A stretch of 64,000 nt of DNA from Nothopassalora personata. Its lineage: Eukaryota > Ascomycota > Dothideomycetes > Mycosphaerellales > Mycosphaerellaceae. Of this stretch, positions 1-12,209 are shown in pieces; within the stretch, counting starts at the first letter, position 1; each line of letters begins with the position of its first letter. A program made the position numbers and the translations under genes. The notes below the pieces were generated by a model, which was not told the DNA's origin, did no database searches, and saw only the letters and a list, made by a program, of their open reading frames with translations. The stretch is from positions 1,488,001-1,552,000 of the forward strand of contig CM066292.1 of NCBI GenBank assembly GCA_033816765.1, read 5' to 3'.

Positions 1-1567
1 AACATGCATGGGAGGGTGTGGCCAAGAACCAGCTTAGCCGCTTCATATTCGTGCAGTAATCTCAAGAGAGCACGTTCAAACTCTGCTTGGCATAGACTCG
101 TGACCTTCCTGCTCGCTATAATCGGGATCGTTACCGTTGTCATCGCTATCGGGCTCGTCGGCGTCATTTTCTCTAAAGCTAACAACAGCAGACAAACTAG
201 ATGGTCGCGTCGTGCTATGTGAACTGGCCACTTAAGCTCGAGATAATTGTGATGCTTGATCCTGTAATAGCGCTCTGGATAACAGAGCTTGCATAGCTTC
301 ATGGCTTAATAGGCCATCTTGTGTATTGCTGTCGGAGGATCGTTGTCCAAAGTCAAAGCTTGTAGCTTTCGAGACGTCGCGATATCTATCGTTTAGTAGT
401 CGTGCTGCTTCAAGCCTCTCCTCCGCCGCTATATCACGCAGATTACGATGAAATTGTAGAGCGCGACGGAGCTGTGCAGGAGAGCCGATAGGGCATTCGG
501 CAGCCAGTCGAGTAGTGTGGTATGTGGTTATTAGAAATAGTAGGTCCGTCGGTCGGGAATGTGTAGCGTAGAAAGACACCGTCCCCGCGCCACTATAAAG
601 TGTAGTATAAAACGTTCTCGCGACACCTGCAGCGCCGATTGCATTTACTACTGCCGGATCGCGAGCATAGTCTATAGCACGAGAGCTAGCGGCGCCGTTA
701 TATGTTGCTTACTATAAGCAACAAGGCTAGCACTTGTTCTATCTAGTCCTTTTACCTCGAAGAACTCGTTAACAAGGACGGGACCTATGCCCTTAGCTAG
801 CACTTTAAAAGCGCTTAGGCTCCTTCGAGCAGCGGGGTGGATGTCTTTCGCCGCAATACCCGTGGAAATGTTAGGTTTCGGCGGAGGTATCCTTAATAAA
901 GTAACTAGCGGCGCTAGTTGACTGAATTTAGTGTTGTTGCTCGAAGGGTGCCTGCTGCCTTCCGTAAAGAAGGGCACACATTTCGCAGTAACATCGGCCT
1001 CATTCGTGGCGCCGTCGTTGTATCGCACAAAGTCCTTCCATTTCTCATCGGTGCGCAAGGATGGTGAAAGTAATGCACGCGGCATGTTTATACGCTCTTG
1101 AGTTAGATCGAAATTAGAAGGTCGTTCACTGTCTACGGGACCGTATATCCCGTGATCGGCCAGTAGCTAAGGGATTCGCGGGTCGTATATTGTAGATAGG
1201 GTCTCCATCGATGTCGCTACAGAGCTCTTCGATGAGCTCTTAAGAGAGCTCTAGCGGCTTCTTTTGCGTAAGCCTAAGCTACCGCTGGAAGGCATACTAG
1301 CGTGCTCAGCAAGGGACTCGGGTGACAGCCAGTATGCAACTCTTTTATGGAGTCGAAAGCGCTTCTGCGGTAGACGTTGCAGGGCGGCGGCCGTAAGCTG
1401 AGGTGGTGGTAATCGACTGTGCTTCTAGCGCTTGAGGCGAGTTCGCGCAATATCAGAAATGCATGGCGCGTCGGGTATGTCGTCGAGAGGATCGCGCATT
1501 CGGTTTGAGGAGGAGGTCGTGAAAAGTTCAGGCATGGACATTGAGGAGATGTGGACGACGCGTGTGT
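1..1567. other. Gene-poor, decayed left edge
   Basis: No gene can be supported here. Two minus-strand open stretches exist (579 to 232 and 1085 to 672), with amino-acid compositions that could be protein remnants but no recognisable domain and no splice structure I can trust. The segment lies downstream of the decayed recombinase on the same strand, so if that gene was the first gene of a Starship-type element this stretch would be eroded cargo. That is inference only. Confidence 0.4.
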
Positions 1568-4260
1568 TCATGATAGATTCTCACGCAAAAGGCTTAGCCC
1601 ATGGTATGAGCTGTAGATATCGCCACAGCCATCCGGACGCTCTCTAAACCTGTGTCTCTTTGCGTGCTCTGCCAGAGCACCAGCTGTTACGAACGTCCAG
1701 TCACAGCCTTGTTGCGAACAGCTGAAGGGCAGGAGGAACTGTTCAGCGCTCAGTGTATCCTTTCGGGATATAAGAATCTGCGCCGCACCTGTTCCTGAAC
1801 ATTCGTTATTATCTAGGAGACCTACATGATGTAAAGTCGAAGTGTTATCGTTTACGTTAATATGAAGGTCGGGCTCTGGAAGCTGCGAACACACCTCCAC
1901 CGCCGGTACAGGGTCGAATGATGGGAACGACATGTCCATAAGGTCGGAGTCGCTGCTGTTGAAATCTAGAAGGAGCGTAAAGTCCATGTTGTCGAAGTCA
2001 TTGTTCCCGACATCCCCCATCCAAGGATCATGGGACAGTGTAGACGGTCTGCATTATCTTGTGGAAGATCAGTCGACGCTATGGTGGCATCAGCCTCCCG
2101 CTTCTGCTACGTAGACACTTTTGCGACGGGAAATGGGACCCCGTGAGCATAGTCTGCATGTTCCTAAAAAGAGCCCTGATGCTCGAGAACGAAGGCGCAT
2201 AGTGGATGTGGGCACAGGAGAGGCCATTGAGCCCTAGTTTGTGGAGTAGCGATGTCTGCATAAACTGCAAGAGCTTGCGGGATGCTGAGAGGGCTTCGTT
2301 GCCAAGGCAGAACATACATCGCCCCGCCCTAATTATCAGACCTTGCCATCGAATCATCCTATAGAACTCATCGACTTGGTTTACATGGCCCAAGCAATGT
2401 TGATCCTAGTCTGACTGAGAGGGGATCCATGACTGGCACTTATGGCAGAACGTCTCCGTCGTTGGCATAGTTATATGCATGCTATAATGCATGATCAAAT
2501 GATGTCGGAATTCGCTCTTTTCCTTAAAGACCTTAGAGCAGTTGTCCTAAGGACGAGTAAGACGGGTATGCCGGCCAATGTGACCATAGACTTCGCGATC
2601 TGACATTGGTGGTTCGAAGCTTTTACGGCAATTATGCCACCGGTAACTAGAGACCCGCTTCCTAAAGGCCGACACTTCTCCTAGCTTAGCGCTGCGCTTG
2701 CGTTTTCTTACGCAACTGAGCAGGTGCAAATTCCAAGCTTGAACGTTCCTTTTGTAAGGAGAAATGCTACACCGTGGAAATTTTCCATCATTAGCAGGGG
2801 CGACATCTGGGTAGCAAGGCGCTATCATGCGTGAGTGTGCCATTTCCACAAAGCGATTCATAAGCTCGCTTCGCGGGACGAGGTCTCCCGAATTTCCCTC
2901 GAGGTACAGGCGTTCGCATACGTCCTTAAGATCGCTTTCGTAGTAGAGGAGGCATTGCAGATATGGTGAAGGCGGAGGCCGCGCCAGTTCGGCGCTCGCT
3001 CTGTCCGAGTCTCCTTCATACAAGTTCACTGTAGCGTACTGCAATCTCTTCGCGTTACGAAACAATAATAGTCGCTTGTACCAGCCTAGGTTTCGTAGCT
3101 CCCCCTCGTCGGCGAAAGACACAGGAGGTACGTCAACAAGGCGTGATCCGAGCGGCTGCACGGCGTTGGTGTCCAGATTTCGTCCATGGACCGTAGTAAC
3201 CCGATTGTATGCTCGTCAGGAGTTTCACCATTGAAATGCACCTAGGCATGCACGTCGGAGACGTCGGAGATGTAGGACAAGAACGCACGTGCATCTCGGT
3301 GACCAAAATGCTTGCTCCTGCGGGCCTCGGAGGCGTGTTCTGCACTTCTGTCAGCATTTACCGCACTGAGTGTGGTCTATCATCACCGAAACTTATTGTC
3401 CAACATGTTACCATGCATTCTGCGGAAGTTGTAACCCTTCATAGAATCTTGGTATCCCGCGCGTTCGCCCAGTGCATGTAGCATGTTGTGGAGCGAGCCC
3501 AGGGAGAGGATCTGGGAGTCGGAGACCTCTCGGTGTGAGATCAGTCTCCGCAGAACAGGCACTTCGGCTTTCTCTCTCCGGATACATAGCTCTTGACGAC
3601 CCGGACAGAATCGGATCCGCTCGAGATCGTCAACGGTATCAACATCCTGAAGCGCTCCATCAGCAATGGCAAGGGACAAGAATTGCAGAACCGGGCAGAG
3701 GGCGCGGTTTTGAACGTCCTTTAGTAGCGGGAGCTCGATGCTGCATAAGAGTAAGCGACGGGGTTCTTCTTCGTAAGAGAATCATGCTTACGCCTTGTGC
3801 TGTAGGGCCCGATTGAACTTTCTGTTTCGCAATCGCACGAGGACTGCGAATATAGAGCCCGACTCTTGGACTACTTGATAGATCGCGAGGCCTTTGTATA
3901 AGATACCTTCGTTATAGCCTACATGTTGCGAAGACTCGACCATCTCTCCGAGGCTAACACCCAGGTGAGTGAGCAGCAAGATCCCGAGAGATAGCTGTAA
4001 GCGCATTGTATGGTGCGAATACTTGTACTCGTCGCACAACTAGTGGAAATAGAGCAAATCAGTCACAACGTCATTGCTTGCCAGCGCTTTCTTGTGAGAG
4101 ACCGTGGAAGCGCCCTCTTCTGTCCTGAGGGTCTGATTGATGAACTGAATGTTGGTCAGCATTGCTTTTGCGAGCGACTAGTCATGATAGTAATACTTTT
4201 CCCACTTCAGCCAACTCGCGTTGGATGTACTGATGATTACATGATCGACGAACATCACCC
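1568..4260 (-). pseudogene. Decayed DUF3435 (FluG-domain, Starship captain-like) tyrosine recombinase with C2H2 zinc fingers
   Basis: Successive minus-strand segments line up in the order expected for a fungal DUF3435 protein but are broken by stops and frame changes. At 4160-3790 is the N-terminal part of the recombinase core (YSHH then MRLQLSLGILLLTHLGV), where the usual catalytic Arg neighbourhood is changed to LGVSLGE. At 3750-3383 the same frame continues through LSLAIADGAL to the second catalytic box, GYNFRRMHGNML. At about 3330-3240 a shifted frame has FGHRDARAFLSYISDV, the region of the Tyr nucleophile. At 3161-2547 follows the helical linker (RPPPSPYLQCLLYYE, CYPDVAPANDGKFP). At 2540-2079 and 2020-1568 come C2H2/CCHC-like fingers (CMFCLGNEALSASRK; CSQQGC with HAKRH). 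DUF3435 proteins are known as tyrosine recombinases of Starship giant transposons. Family assignment is from motif recognition; captain function for this copy is inference. The 5' end is unclear and may extend to about 5100. Confidence 0.72.
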
Positions 4261-4739
4261 TTTAGCGATTTCCACTCGGGCTCCAGAGTACTAACGTGAA
4301 GTCTGGGAGCAATCAAGCCGCGGGCATTGCGCAATCACCATGTGAGAGAGGCCATTATCTCTCCGGTCGTGGCCGCGGTCGAGAAAGGGAGCGACTCGTC
4401 CAAATCCATGAGCCCAACTTCTGTTGCAAGCCTGACCCAGTCAGTTACAGTCCGAAAGGCGGAATTGTTGAGCACATACTCTAGCGAATGCTTCCTCAGT
4501 GTACTGACGCCTTTCTTAGGAGCGGCGCATGCTCTGCTCCCTGCATGCGTTCTACCGTTTCTCCGTCAATGTGCCAAAGCTGCCATGTCTATAGCTGCCA
4601 TCTTGCGAATATAGTTGGAGTTCGAATGACATGCGAGACAAAGAACGCTCAGAGGATGTTGGCACAGCGAGAGAAGTTATACTCGACCCTGGGGATAGAA
4701 AATCCACATCGCAAACATAGCAGCTGGAAAGTGACGCCC

Positions 4740-5065
4740 CGTCCAAGAGCAAGGTATTCTTCGCGTGCCGACGAACAGGCATTCGAGTTTCGCGATATCG
4801 ACATCGCGACCGCGTGATCGCCGTTCCCACTTGTTGCTTGGTGTAGAGCTCTCGTAATTGATCCCCCATCCAAGAGCAGGGATTCTTTCCGCAATTCCAC
4901 GACCAGGAATTCGAATTTCGGGTTATCGAAATCGCGGACGCATGAATGCCACGTCCACTCGTCGGCTGAAGGGTGGTGCTTCGAGTTGCCAGGTATATCC
5001 AGAGTCAAAACACCTTCGACATGGAATGCCCAAGAGCGAGGCCTCGTTTCGCGTGCCGGCGAACA
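4740..5065. repeat. Three diverged tandem copies of a CCAAGAGC...TTCGCGTGCC motif
   Basis: The motif beginning CCAAGAGC and running into TTCGCGTGCC-like sequence recurs near 4742, 4869 and 5029, with associated TGTAGAGCTC blocks near 4842 and 5116. Spacing is about 125-160 bp. The copies are diverged. They sit upstream of the captain-like relic on the minus strand and may be an old tandem duplication of its 5' end. Confidence 0.45.
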
Positions 5066-5586
5066 CGACTTCCAAATTCTTCGCAACTTATGGGCCGTCT
5101 TCACATCTTGCTCTGTGTAGAGCTCGAGACAACAACGAGGCCGAACACATCTTTATTTGCTTCGTTCAAGACAGCTGCAACCCTATCTTGTATCTGTCTG
5201 ACTGCCTTGCCATACCTGAAAATGCGCTGAATCTTGCGTCCATCGGCCCTTGGGGATGTGCGATATCATCCGAGGTCCCACGCCAACGAATTTCCCGATC
5301 GACCGCCAAGAATTCCATTCTGCATGCTGATGGCCAACCTCCGACTTCGGGTCCTCAAGCTCGAGCATAGCATTGCGAGTGTTGGTGATGGCGGATGTGG
5401 CATATGGAGAGGACACGCCAAGTCCGCCGCCGATCGGAAGGTCTCGTCATTATCTTGTGCAAAAGCAAGAGGCAGCTCGCGGTTGCGCCGAGCATGCGGT
5501 GAATCTGACCAGTCCGCCATGATCTATGCATAGACCAATAGTAACAGATGTCCCAGCGAAAAAGAAGCACTCCGCGGTTTCGATAA

Positions 5587-5756
5587 GTGAGTTGTTGTGA
5601 CAGCTCCGACGACCTTAACTCTTGCTCGGGGTGTACCATGTGGTCGCGTCCAAACAAGTCCACCAAGTGGGTTGTCGTAACAGCTCCGACGACCTTAACA
5701 CTTGCTCGGGGATCCACCGTGTAGCATGTGGTCGCGTCCGAACAAGTCTACCAACC
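5587..5756. repeat. Two-copy tandem repeat of about 82-87 bp
   Basis: The block starting GTGAGTTGTTGTGACAGCTC and ending ACAAGTCCACCAA at about 5668 is repeated immediately as GTGGGTTGTCGTAACAGCTC ... ACAAGTCTACCAA. The copies differ by a handful of substitutions and one short insertion (around 5710). It lies upstream of the decayed DUF3435 gene, where the outer end of a Starship-type element would be expected. No function is visible. Confidence 0.7.
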
Positions 5757-5977
5757 CGTGCTCTTGCCCGCGCCAGTCTCATGCCCGATACTGAGACGTT
5801 CATTCCAGGCGTCTGTCCGAGACGATGTTTCTTGTTAAAGATACCTTGCCCTGCGACGATCCTGGCGAATGTTGCATAATTATAGTGTCGGGACGTTCGG
5901 GACGTTCGACGCTCGGCGGCGTACCCAATCCGTGTGGTGTAGAAGCAGTGGCGGAGGATCTGTTCTTCACGCTGGTC

Positions 5978-6550
5978 TCATTTTTGCATGTTTGCTTGCC
6001 TTGTATCTTGTTTGATGGCCGTCCTTCCTTCCACTAAGGCGTCCGCTTCCTCGATCATCCTTTTAGACAGAACCTTGATGTCCGACAACACGTCTGCCAA
6101 CGTCTTCACAGCCTGCGCCAGTTGTGTTCTCCACCGCTGTTCCTGGTCTTGGTCGAGGAATGGTTGCGCTCGCACGCACAGTGGGCGGTCCCAGTTGGTG
6201 GCATCCTGGAGCGTGTAGATGAGTGACTCGCGTTCGGCCATGAGAGATTCAAAGGATGCGAGTGCCGTGATGTGAGAAGCAGCAGCTAATGTGGACTGAC
6301 GGCAGAACCTGTCGTTCCAGTCACCATCCTCATGCATTGAGCCTGAGTTCCTGGGTGACTGTGCTGCATGTTGCGGCGTGATGGGGGGCTCCAATGGCCG
6401 ACTGCTCTGTCGCAATGGCGATGCGGCCGGCGGACTCGGAGGCGGGGGCATCATGCTGCGTCGATGGGCTTCCGCCGCGGTCTGCGCATGACTCTCGCTG
6501 TCTGCGTCGACTCGTGGTCTTCTCGCCGATGTGGTGCGTGGCATTCGCAT
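5978..6550 (-). CDS. Orphan 190-aa protein, Pro/Ser-rich N-terminus and helical C-terminus
   Basis: A single uninterrupted ORF with ATG at 6550 and a second ATG two codons on. Residues 1-75 are low-complexity with a PPPPSPP run and many Arg and Ser. Residues about 85-190 are rich in Leu, Ala, Glu, Gln and Lys and look alpha-helical, including LAQAVKTLADVLSDIKVLSK near the end. There is no signal peptide, membrane segment or known domain. Composition is normal with CpA and TpG present, so it is not RIP-damaged. I do not recognise the family, and an additional upstream exon cannot be excluded. Confidence 0.5.
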   Translation of the reverse strand: MRMPRTTSARRPRVDADSESHAQTAAEAHRRSMMPPPPSPPAASPLRQSSRPLEPPITPQHAAQSPRNSGSMHEDGDWNDRFCRQSTLAAASHITALASFESLMAERESLIYTLQDATNWDRPLCVRAQPFLDQDQEQRWRTQLAQAVKTLADVLSDIKVLSKRMIEEADALVEGRTAIKQDTRQANMQK

Positions 6551-7149
6551 TAATGTCGCGTGTTGCGATTGTGTCGTCGCACTGCCGAGAGTGCAGTCCG
6601 CTTGCTGCCGCGGACCCTATGATCCCAAGACGGGGTGGCAGTGAGGGGGCTTTATTGCTTCAGTCGGGGTTGGTTATTGGTTATCGTGGCCGGACGTGCG
6701 GTGGGGCGTCGCGCGCATGAGGCGTGCATTGCCATTTCCATTCCTTTCCATATGGTGATGCACTTGGCAGCTGGTGACGTCGTTGGCAGCAGCAGCTGTT
6801 TCTGCCTCCCAAACGGCAAGGGCCGTCTTGGCGGTGCCGCCGTTCGAAGTGGGGTCGGTCATGCACCAGCATTCAATATTCATCCAGTCGCATTCACGTT
6901 TCTTTCATCCTCATCGTAGTCATCACGTCTCTTTCTACCAACGCCATGGGTTCGAAGTTCTTAGAAATGGGATCCTGGGAGCAGTGGTTGCCGATCCATT
7001 GGCGGTTCAAGCTTTCGAGGTCGCGGCTGTCTGGCTCAACAGCTGGAACAGTGCTCCCTCGAAAGTCCAAGAAGCCTTGAGCGGTCCAGTTAGAAGAAGT
7101 TCTTGGGCCCGGGCCATCTGTAGTGCCGGGAAGCCGTCGCTTCGACATT

Positions 7150-7430
7150 TCTTGGAAGTCTCAGCGGTCTGGCATGTCGTTCGGGGCAGCGTCTCCTCGG
7201 GTAAAGATCAACTGGACGGATCTTCTCATAGTCTCAGCTGTCTGGCATGGCATGTCGTTTGGAACGGCGCCTCCTCGGACAAAGGAAGATCAACTGGACG
7301 ACTCCTCATAGTCTCAGCTGTCTGGCATGGTATGCCTCATGGCAGCTCCTGGGTTGAAGATCCGCTGGACGACTCCTTGTAGTCCCAGCTGACTGATATG
7401 TCATTTGGAACGGTGCCCTCGTATTACTGG
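7150..7430. repeat. Four imperfect 70-80 bp tandem repeats
   Basis: The phrase GTCTCAGCTGTCTGGCATG or a close variant begins units near 7159, 7231, 7310 and 7382, followed by GGAACGGCGCCTCCTCGG-like and AAGATCAACTGGACGA-like blocks. The period is 72-79 bp. An open frame runs through the array on the plus strand only because the repeat lacks stops. The array is in the intergenic gap between the two orphan genes at 6.0-6.5 and 7.6-8.7 kb. Confidence 0.7.
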
Positions 7431-7614
7431 AAGTCCAGATCGAACGCCGGCCGCGGTCCTTGTACTCATTTTGGTCGGGTACTCGTCGAGTAGCCTTAAG
7501 CCCTTACACCACTTCACGGTCTGAGTACCTAGTAAGGGTGGCTTTGTACAGTTTTCCATCTGTGAAGGTTTCGTTCGAAATTTGTTGGCTCACCTACAAC
7601 CATTCCCATCTACC

Positions 7615-8682
7615 CTAGGTTGCGCGAAAGTGCGCTGGCATCGATGCTGACATCAAAGCCAAGAATGCATTTGTAGCGTTGAGGGCGGCTCTTGCGGCCG
7701 ATTTCTCCTCGTCTGTCGCAGCTGCAGCTACGCGAGCTTCGTCGTGGCGGCGCTGAGCTTCAAAAGTTGCAGCCCATACGGGCGCTTCGGGCATTGGCGG
7801 CGGTGGTGGCGGCGGCGGGATATCCAGCTTCGGCTTCTTCAAAGGCCGTTTGCTTGCCATTTGCTGGCCTTTGAAATGGTCAGGGGAGGGTCGAGGGCGA
7901 GAAGGGCTGGACTCGGGGGACTGAGGCTCCTCCGGGGATGGTTGAGGAGTCTGCTCAGCATTCGGGAATGGCTGAGGGGTCTGATCAGCATCCAAGGCAG
8001 ACAGCTGGGATGTAGAGCTATCAGCATCCAGAGGAGTCGGCTCGGGATCCTGTTCAATGGCTGGTCCAGCTGGTCCAGCACGCGCCTTTTCGATGGGAGG
8101 CGAATCCCCCAACGCCGATCTGCTCTGCTCCAGCAAACGATTCACCGTCGTCTCGGCACGAGTCTTGCCACCGAACTGGCGCCAGACTTCTTCGATGTCG
8201 CCAAATTTCAGCATGCCGACCTTTCTGCCCTTGAGGCGAGCAATCACTGCTTGACGCAGTGCTGCGGGAGCAGCACGCCTATCGTCCTCGCTGGACTCAA
8301 TCACCCGGCTCAACGACACCAACTTGTCGATCATATTCTCGCTGTAGACGTCCGGCGTAAACTCGCCAAGATCCCAAGTCCACTCAGGCCAGCGAGCGGA
8401 GATGCGGTCGACTTTTGCCAGGGTCGCCGAATACACAGTCCGTCCCGAGCTCACTATATGCCGCAAGTTGCCGAAGCGAGCCATTGCGCGATCTGCTGCC
8501 TCCGGCGCATTCTCCTGCAGCCATCTGTGAAAGAAGAAAATTTTGTAGGACCGCTTCATCGTCGCGTCTACTGTATTGTTAAATGATGTTTCAATGTAGT
8601 TGATGCGGCCGTCGAGAGATCGCAGTTGGCTCAACTCGTCCGCGGCCTCTTGCTCGGCGAGGGAGTGTGGGAAACGAGACAT
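7615..8682 (-). CDS. Orphan protein with Pro-rich linker and Ala-rich C-terminal helix
   Basis: The reading frame is open from 8826 to 7615, but the codon at 8826 is TTG. The first in-frame ATG is at 8682, giving 355 aa. Since the 48 codons before it (starting SSDDDT) look coding, an upstream exon spliced near 8830-8850 is likely. Layout from that ATG: a helical domain in about the first 190 residues ([19 protein letters not shown], then [12 protein letters not shown]), a Pro/Glu/Ser-rich disordered section, a run of eight prolines, and an Ala-rich terminal helix. There is no membrane segment and no known domain. Base composition is normal. It is probably a real, lineage-restricted gene. Confidence 0.55.
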   Translation of the reverse strand: MSRFPHSLAEQEAADELSQLRSLDGRINYIETSFNNTVDATMKRSYKIFFFHRWLQENAPEAADRAMARFGNLRHIVSSGRTVYSATLAKVDRISARWPEWTWDLGEFTPDVYSENMIDKLVSLSRVIESSEDDRRAAPAALRQAVIARLKGRKVGMLKFGDIEEVWRQFGGKTRAETTVNRLLEQSRSALGDSPPIEKARAGPAGPAIEQDPEPTPLDADSSTSQLSALDADQTPQPFPNAEQTPQPSPEEPQSPESSPSRPRPSPDHFKGQQMASKRPLKKPKLDIPPPPPPPPMPEAPVWAATFEAQRRHDEARVAAAATDEEKSAARAALNATNAFLALMSASMPAHFRAT

Positions 8683-8882
8683 GCTGGATGTTGTACTCGG
8701 AGAGGGTGCGGTCGTCTTCCTCGAGCTGCTTGCCGGCGAAAAACGGGCGCTGCTGGTCTGGTGGAATTCTCTCCTTGTCCGGATCTTGGACTTGACTCTG
8801 TCGATGGTGTCGTCGTCAGAACTCAAGGGGACATATGAGCCTAATGGGCATGGGCGGCTACCGATTCAATTCTACATTTGAA

Positions 8883-10368
8883 CACGCAGCAAGTCTTATG
8901 ATGCCACCCACTGTTTTGACATCGTTTGGAAACTACCATCGCAAGTCCTCGGTCGACACCCTTGAGGCTTTCTTGCCATTAAGATCGTTCGTCGCTACAT
9001 CGCAAGAATAACTTGAAATCTCGATCGCCATTCTAGCCCTCCTTCCTTCGAGATTGATTATTGCAAGGTTGCAAGCACGCCTCAAAATCTCGATCGGGAT
9101 TCTGACCCTCCTTCCATCTTATGTGGAATGTCTAGATTCACTTCACGTGACAACAAATTATGCACTTAGCGTAGACAATGAACGCCCTAAACCTAGCTAC
9201 GAACAAGTCAGCACTCTTGTTGCAGCTTGATGGACTTTGTCACCACATGAACCGTACTTGTCGAAGGTGCCTCAAGTCCCTCCGATGCCGATTGTGCGGA
9301 TCGGAGAGGCTGGATCGAAAGAAGCTAGCGCGACCATTATGATCATAGGGCATGCGCAAATGTCTCTGCGACAGATAAGCACCATCTACCTCCTGTTGTG
9401 ACACATACTGAGCAGCTTGGGCCGTATATCTTTGAGTTTCTGTCTCCAAAGGATCCATAGATACTGTTCGCAGTGGTTTCCAATGCACTGGCCAGAGCAA
9501 GATTAGTCTTCTTCACTAGTTTCCTCTTGTCAACAAGAAGTCTAATAACAGGTGGTATTACAACATCTGTTTTAGACGATGGAAGGTAACCCAGTCGAGA
9601 ATGTTTCAGGCAGCAGATGTACGATCGATATATGCCCTTCTACATCGCCATTGTGAGACGAGACCTACGTGATGCAACAGTTCCATGCAAAGACTGGAGA
9701 GTTACTACTCGCAAGATGACAAATTGCTGTATGTTATTATCGGCCTACAGCGTGGGGCGCTGTTTGCTTGGAGTATGACCGCCGCACAGCAACTCTTATC
9801 ATTGACCACTGCGTATCCGAAAACGCCTTTGTAAAGAGAGAACTATAACAGAGTAGGGACGTAATCCATCGCAGTGCTGAGCCCAAGCCGCAGGAAGTCA
9901 GGTGGTGAACGGTGTCGTTCGTTGGTGGGGATTGAACAGACCTCTCGCCTTTTGCTAACTCCATTCCTAGAGAGGACAGCGATGACTTCTTTGCCTAGTC
10001 GCACGACAATAAGGCGTCTCATAGCAAGACAGCGAGCACACTAGTAGCTGATCCGGTAGAGACGGCGATTGTATCCACCTTGGAGGTATGCCATTAGCAT
10101 CATCCAAGTCTACGAACTAACCACCTACCGAGAGCTCATAATTGCGAGTATCGCATTCCCGTCGTCCAGCCGCCTAACTCGAGTTGCGCGGCATCGGCAT
10201 GTTGACTAGTGGCTGTGCTATGATCTTCTTTCTACAGGTCTGTAAGATCATAGTAGTCGTTAGCCCAGACCTCATCTATCATTGGGATTTAGTTAGCTAC
10301 AATACCTTTAGAACGCCCGCGAGTATGCTTCCTGGATAGCTTGTCGTCTCCGAGATATCTCTAAAATC
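8883..10368. other. Intergenic stretch with one short duplication
   Basis: No supported gene. A 30-bp block starting AATCTCGATCG and ending CCCTCCTTCC occurs at 9017-9046 and again at 9086-9115 with a few mismatches. Two short minus-strand open stretches (9500-9240 and 9964-9737) have no domain and are probably chance. The segment ends at the inverted repeat of the large DNA transposon. Confidence 0.5.
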
Positions 10369-10495
10369 GGTGAATTACTCCTATCGGGACAATTATGTCC
10401 TTTATTACTCCTATAGGGACAATTATGCAAAAATTACTCCTATAGGGACTTATAGGGATGCCAAATTACTGCTATAGGGACACATTATAGCAGTC
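10369..10495 (+). repeat. Left terminal inverted repeat
   Basis: It pairs with 21713-21810 over 98 bp with few mismatches, apart from one extra 29-bp tandem unit (AATTATGCA then ATTACTCCTATAGGGAC) present only here. The internal motif ATTACTCCTATAGGGAC is itself reiterated within the repeat, which suggests transposase-binding subrepeats. Confidence 0.85.
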
Positions 10496-12013
10496 GCTCT
10501 TTATACGACTTCTTTATATACTACTGTTATTTAATATACTCTACTAGCTTATACGAGCATGTTAAATAATAGTAGTACGTTTCAAAGTATATTAAATAAC
10601 AGTAGTACGTTTTAATCCTAACGACTCGCAGCTCGTAGCTTGTATACTATCGTGTGTAGAAGTCCGCGCTATGCTACCGGCACAGGGTCCGAAGATAGCC
10701 CGTCCCGCGTTCCTTATAGTAAACACGCGTAGCATCTAGGAATAGCGATATATTGTCCCAATAGTCTTATATATTGTTATATCGTTAATATAACCTCGCC
10801 GTCGCCAGTCCTAGGTATTGTTTACCTACTAGTAATGCTACTAAAACGAGCCCGTAGCACGCCTACTAAGACGCGCTCTTAGTAGCCTTCGAAGCGCTCT
10901 CGCACCGCACCGTCGCGTCCATATAATAGCTAGCTCGAAGCTTAGGCCGAAGTGTCGTCCTTATCTCGTCGTAAAGCGAAGGCTCCGGCTAAGCGTAATA
11001 AGGGCAAGGGCAAGTAGCGCCTCTCGACGGTAGTTAAAGAGCCGGAGGTAGATGAATAGGCGCGTCTCGATAACTAGCTTCTCGACTAATCTATAGGCCT
11101 AGCGCGGAGTGGTGTTAATGATAAGGAACAGTAGGAGGTAGAGGAGGCTAAAGAAGATAATACCGCTTAAGATAAAGAGCCTAAAGAGCCTAACTAGTTA
11201 GTAACCTTTCGCATTGTCTATAGTAAGGAGGACCTTACCGTAAAGAGCTAGTCGGGTGTAGTAGAGTCGGATAATACCTATAACGAGTAGAAGCGCTTTC
11301 TTTACGCGTAGATAAAGACTTATAATCGCGAACGAGGTAGTGCGCTAAATAGCGATATCTACCGAGTAATTAGCTACCGCATTGTTGCTCGATTCGAGCG
11401 CTATAGTAACCTCCTTCACGTGTTGATTATAAACTACGATAAAGACGAAGCTCTTAATAATGTCGACCGCGCCTACAAGCAACTCACTCGGTAGTAGCAT
11501 AAGAATAGAAAGGGGCTCTATCTCGAGATTACTATAACGACGGTAGATCGTTCGGTACTATCGACACCGGCTCGAGGAGGTAGTGTTAGAGCGTCTAGCT
11601 AGCGTAGAGCCGCGCGTAAGACTACTACGCGTAAGTAGCTTCGTAAGTTACGTACCGGTTATTATAGTCGATCTTAACCCTCGTAAGGTAGTGTTAAAGG
11701 TGAAGGTCGAATTAAAGGTAAAGAGCCTAAAGAGACACCTAACGCGAACTTCCTTAATTAGCTAAATACGTAGTAGTACTACAGCAACCGATATTGCAAG
11801 AACTACGGCCACACCTATTAGTATAGCGGTCTAGATAACGTAGAGGACTATTGTAAGGTGTATTAAGAGATCGCTCGTAGGTAGCACGCTACCTTCGTTA
11901 CCTTAGAGCGTAATCTAATAGTACCGCGTGTTATAATTAAGGACCTAGGCTCTACGTTAGTAGCTAAGTTATAGAAGAACAGAGGGAAAGATAAGGTAAA
12001 TCTATACGGCGCT

Positions 12014-12209
12014 TATTAAGGGATGTCGTAATATATAGCACGCCCACGACCTACTAGTCGTAGATGAACTAATTCTTACCTTTTGTTTAAGACGTATTAC
12101 GCGTCGTAAGGTGTACGCATCCGTGTTACGTGCGGCTTAGTAGCCGGTCGCGACCGCATGTTATATATAAGGCTACATGTAAGGGTTAGCTACTAGGCTG
12201 CCCCTTACA
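12014..12209 (-). repeat. 3' LTR of the Gypsy element
   Basis: 196 bp from TATTAAGGGATG (original TGTTAAGGG-type end) to GGCTGCCCCTTACA. It aligns end to end with 18413-18608 and with the undamaged solo LTR at 45712-45908. Differences from the solo copy are almost all C to T or G to A. Confidence 0.9.

Noticed and set aside
6774..7382. 202-codon plus-strand frame
   Set aside because: It runs through a tandem repeat that happens to lack stops. The protein repeats follow the DNA repeat and there is no domain.
10496..10620. Repeated ATTAAATAACAGTAGTACG words next to the left inverted repeat
   Set aside because: Seen as short subterminal repeats of the TIR element rather than a CRISPR-like array, because copies are few, diverged and in both orientations.
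11583..11765. 60-codon plus frame with KVKVELKVK
   Set aside because: It is in a different phase from the 537-codon cargo ORF, which reads through the same DNA with only RIP-type stops.
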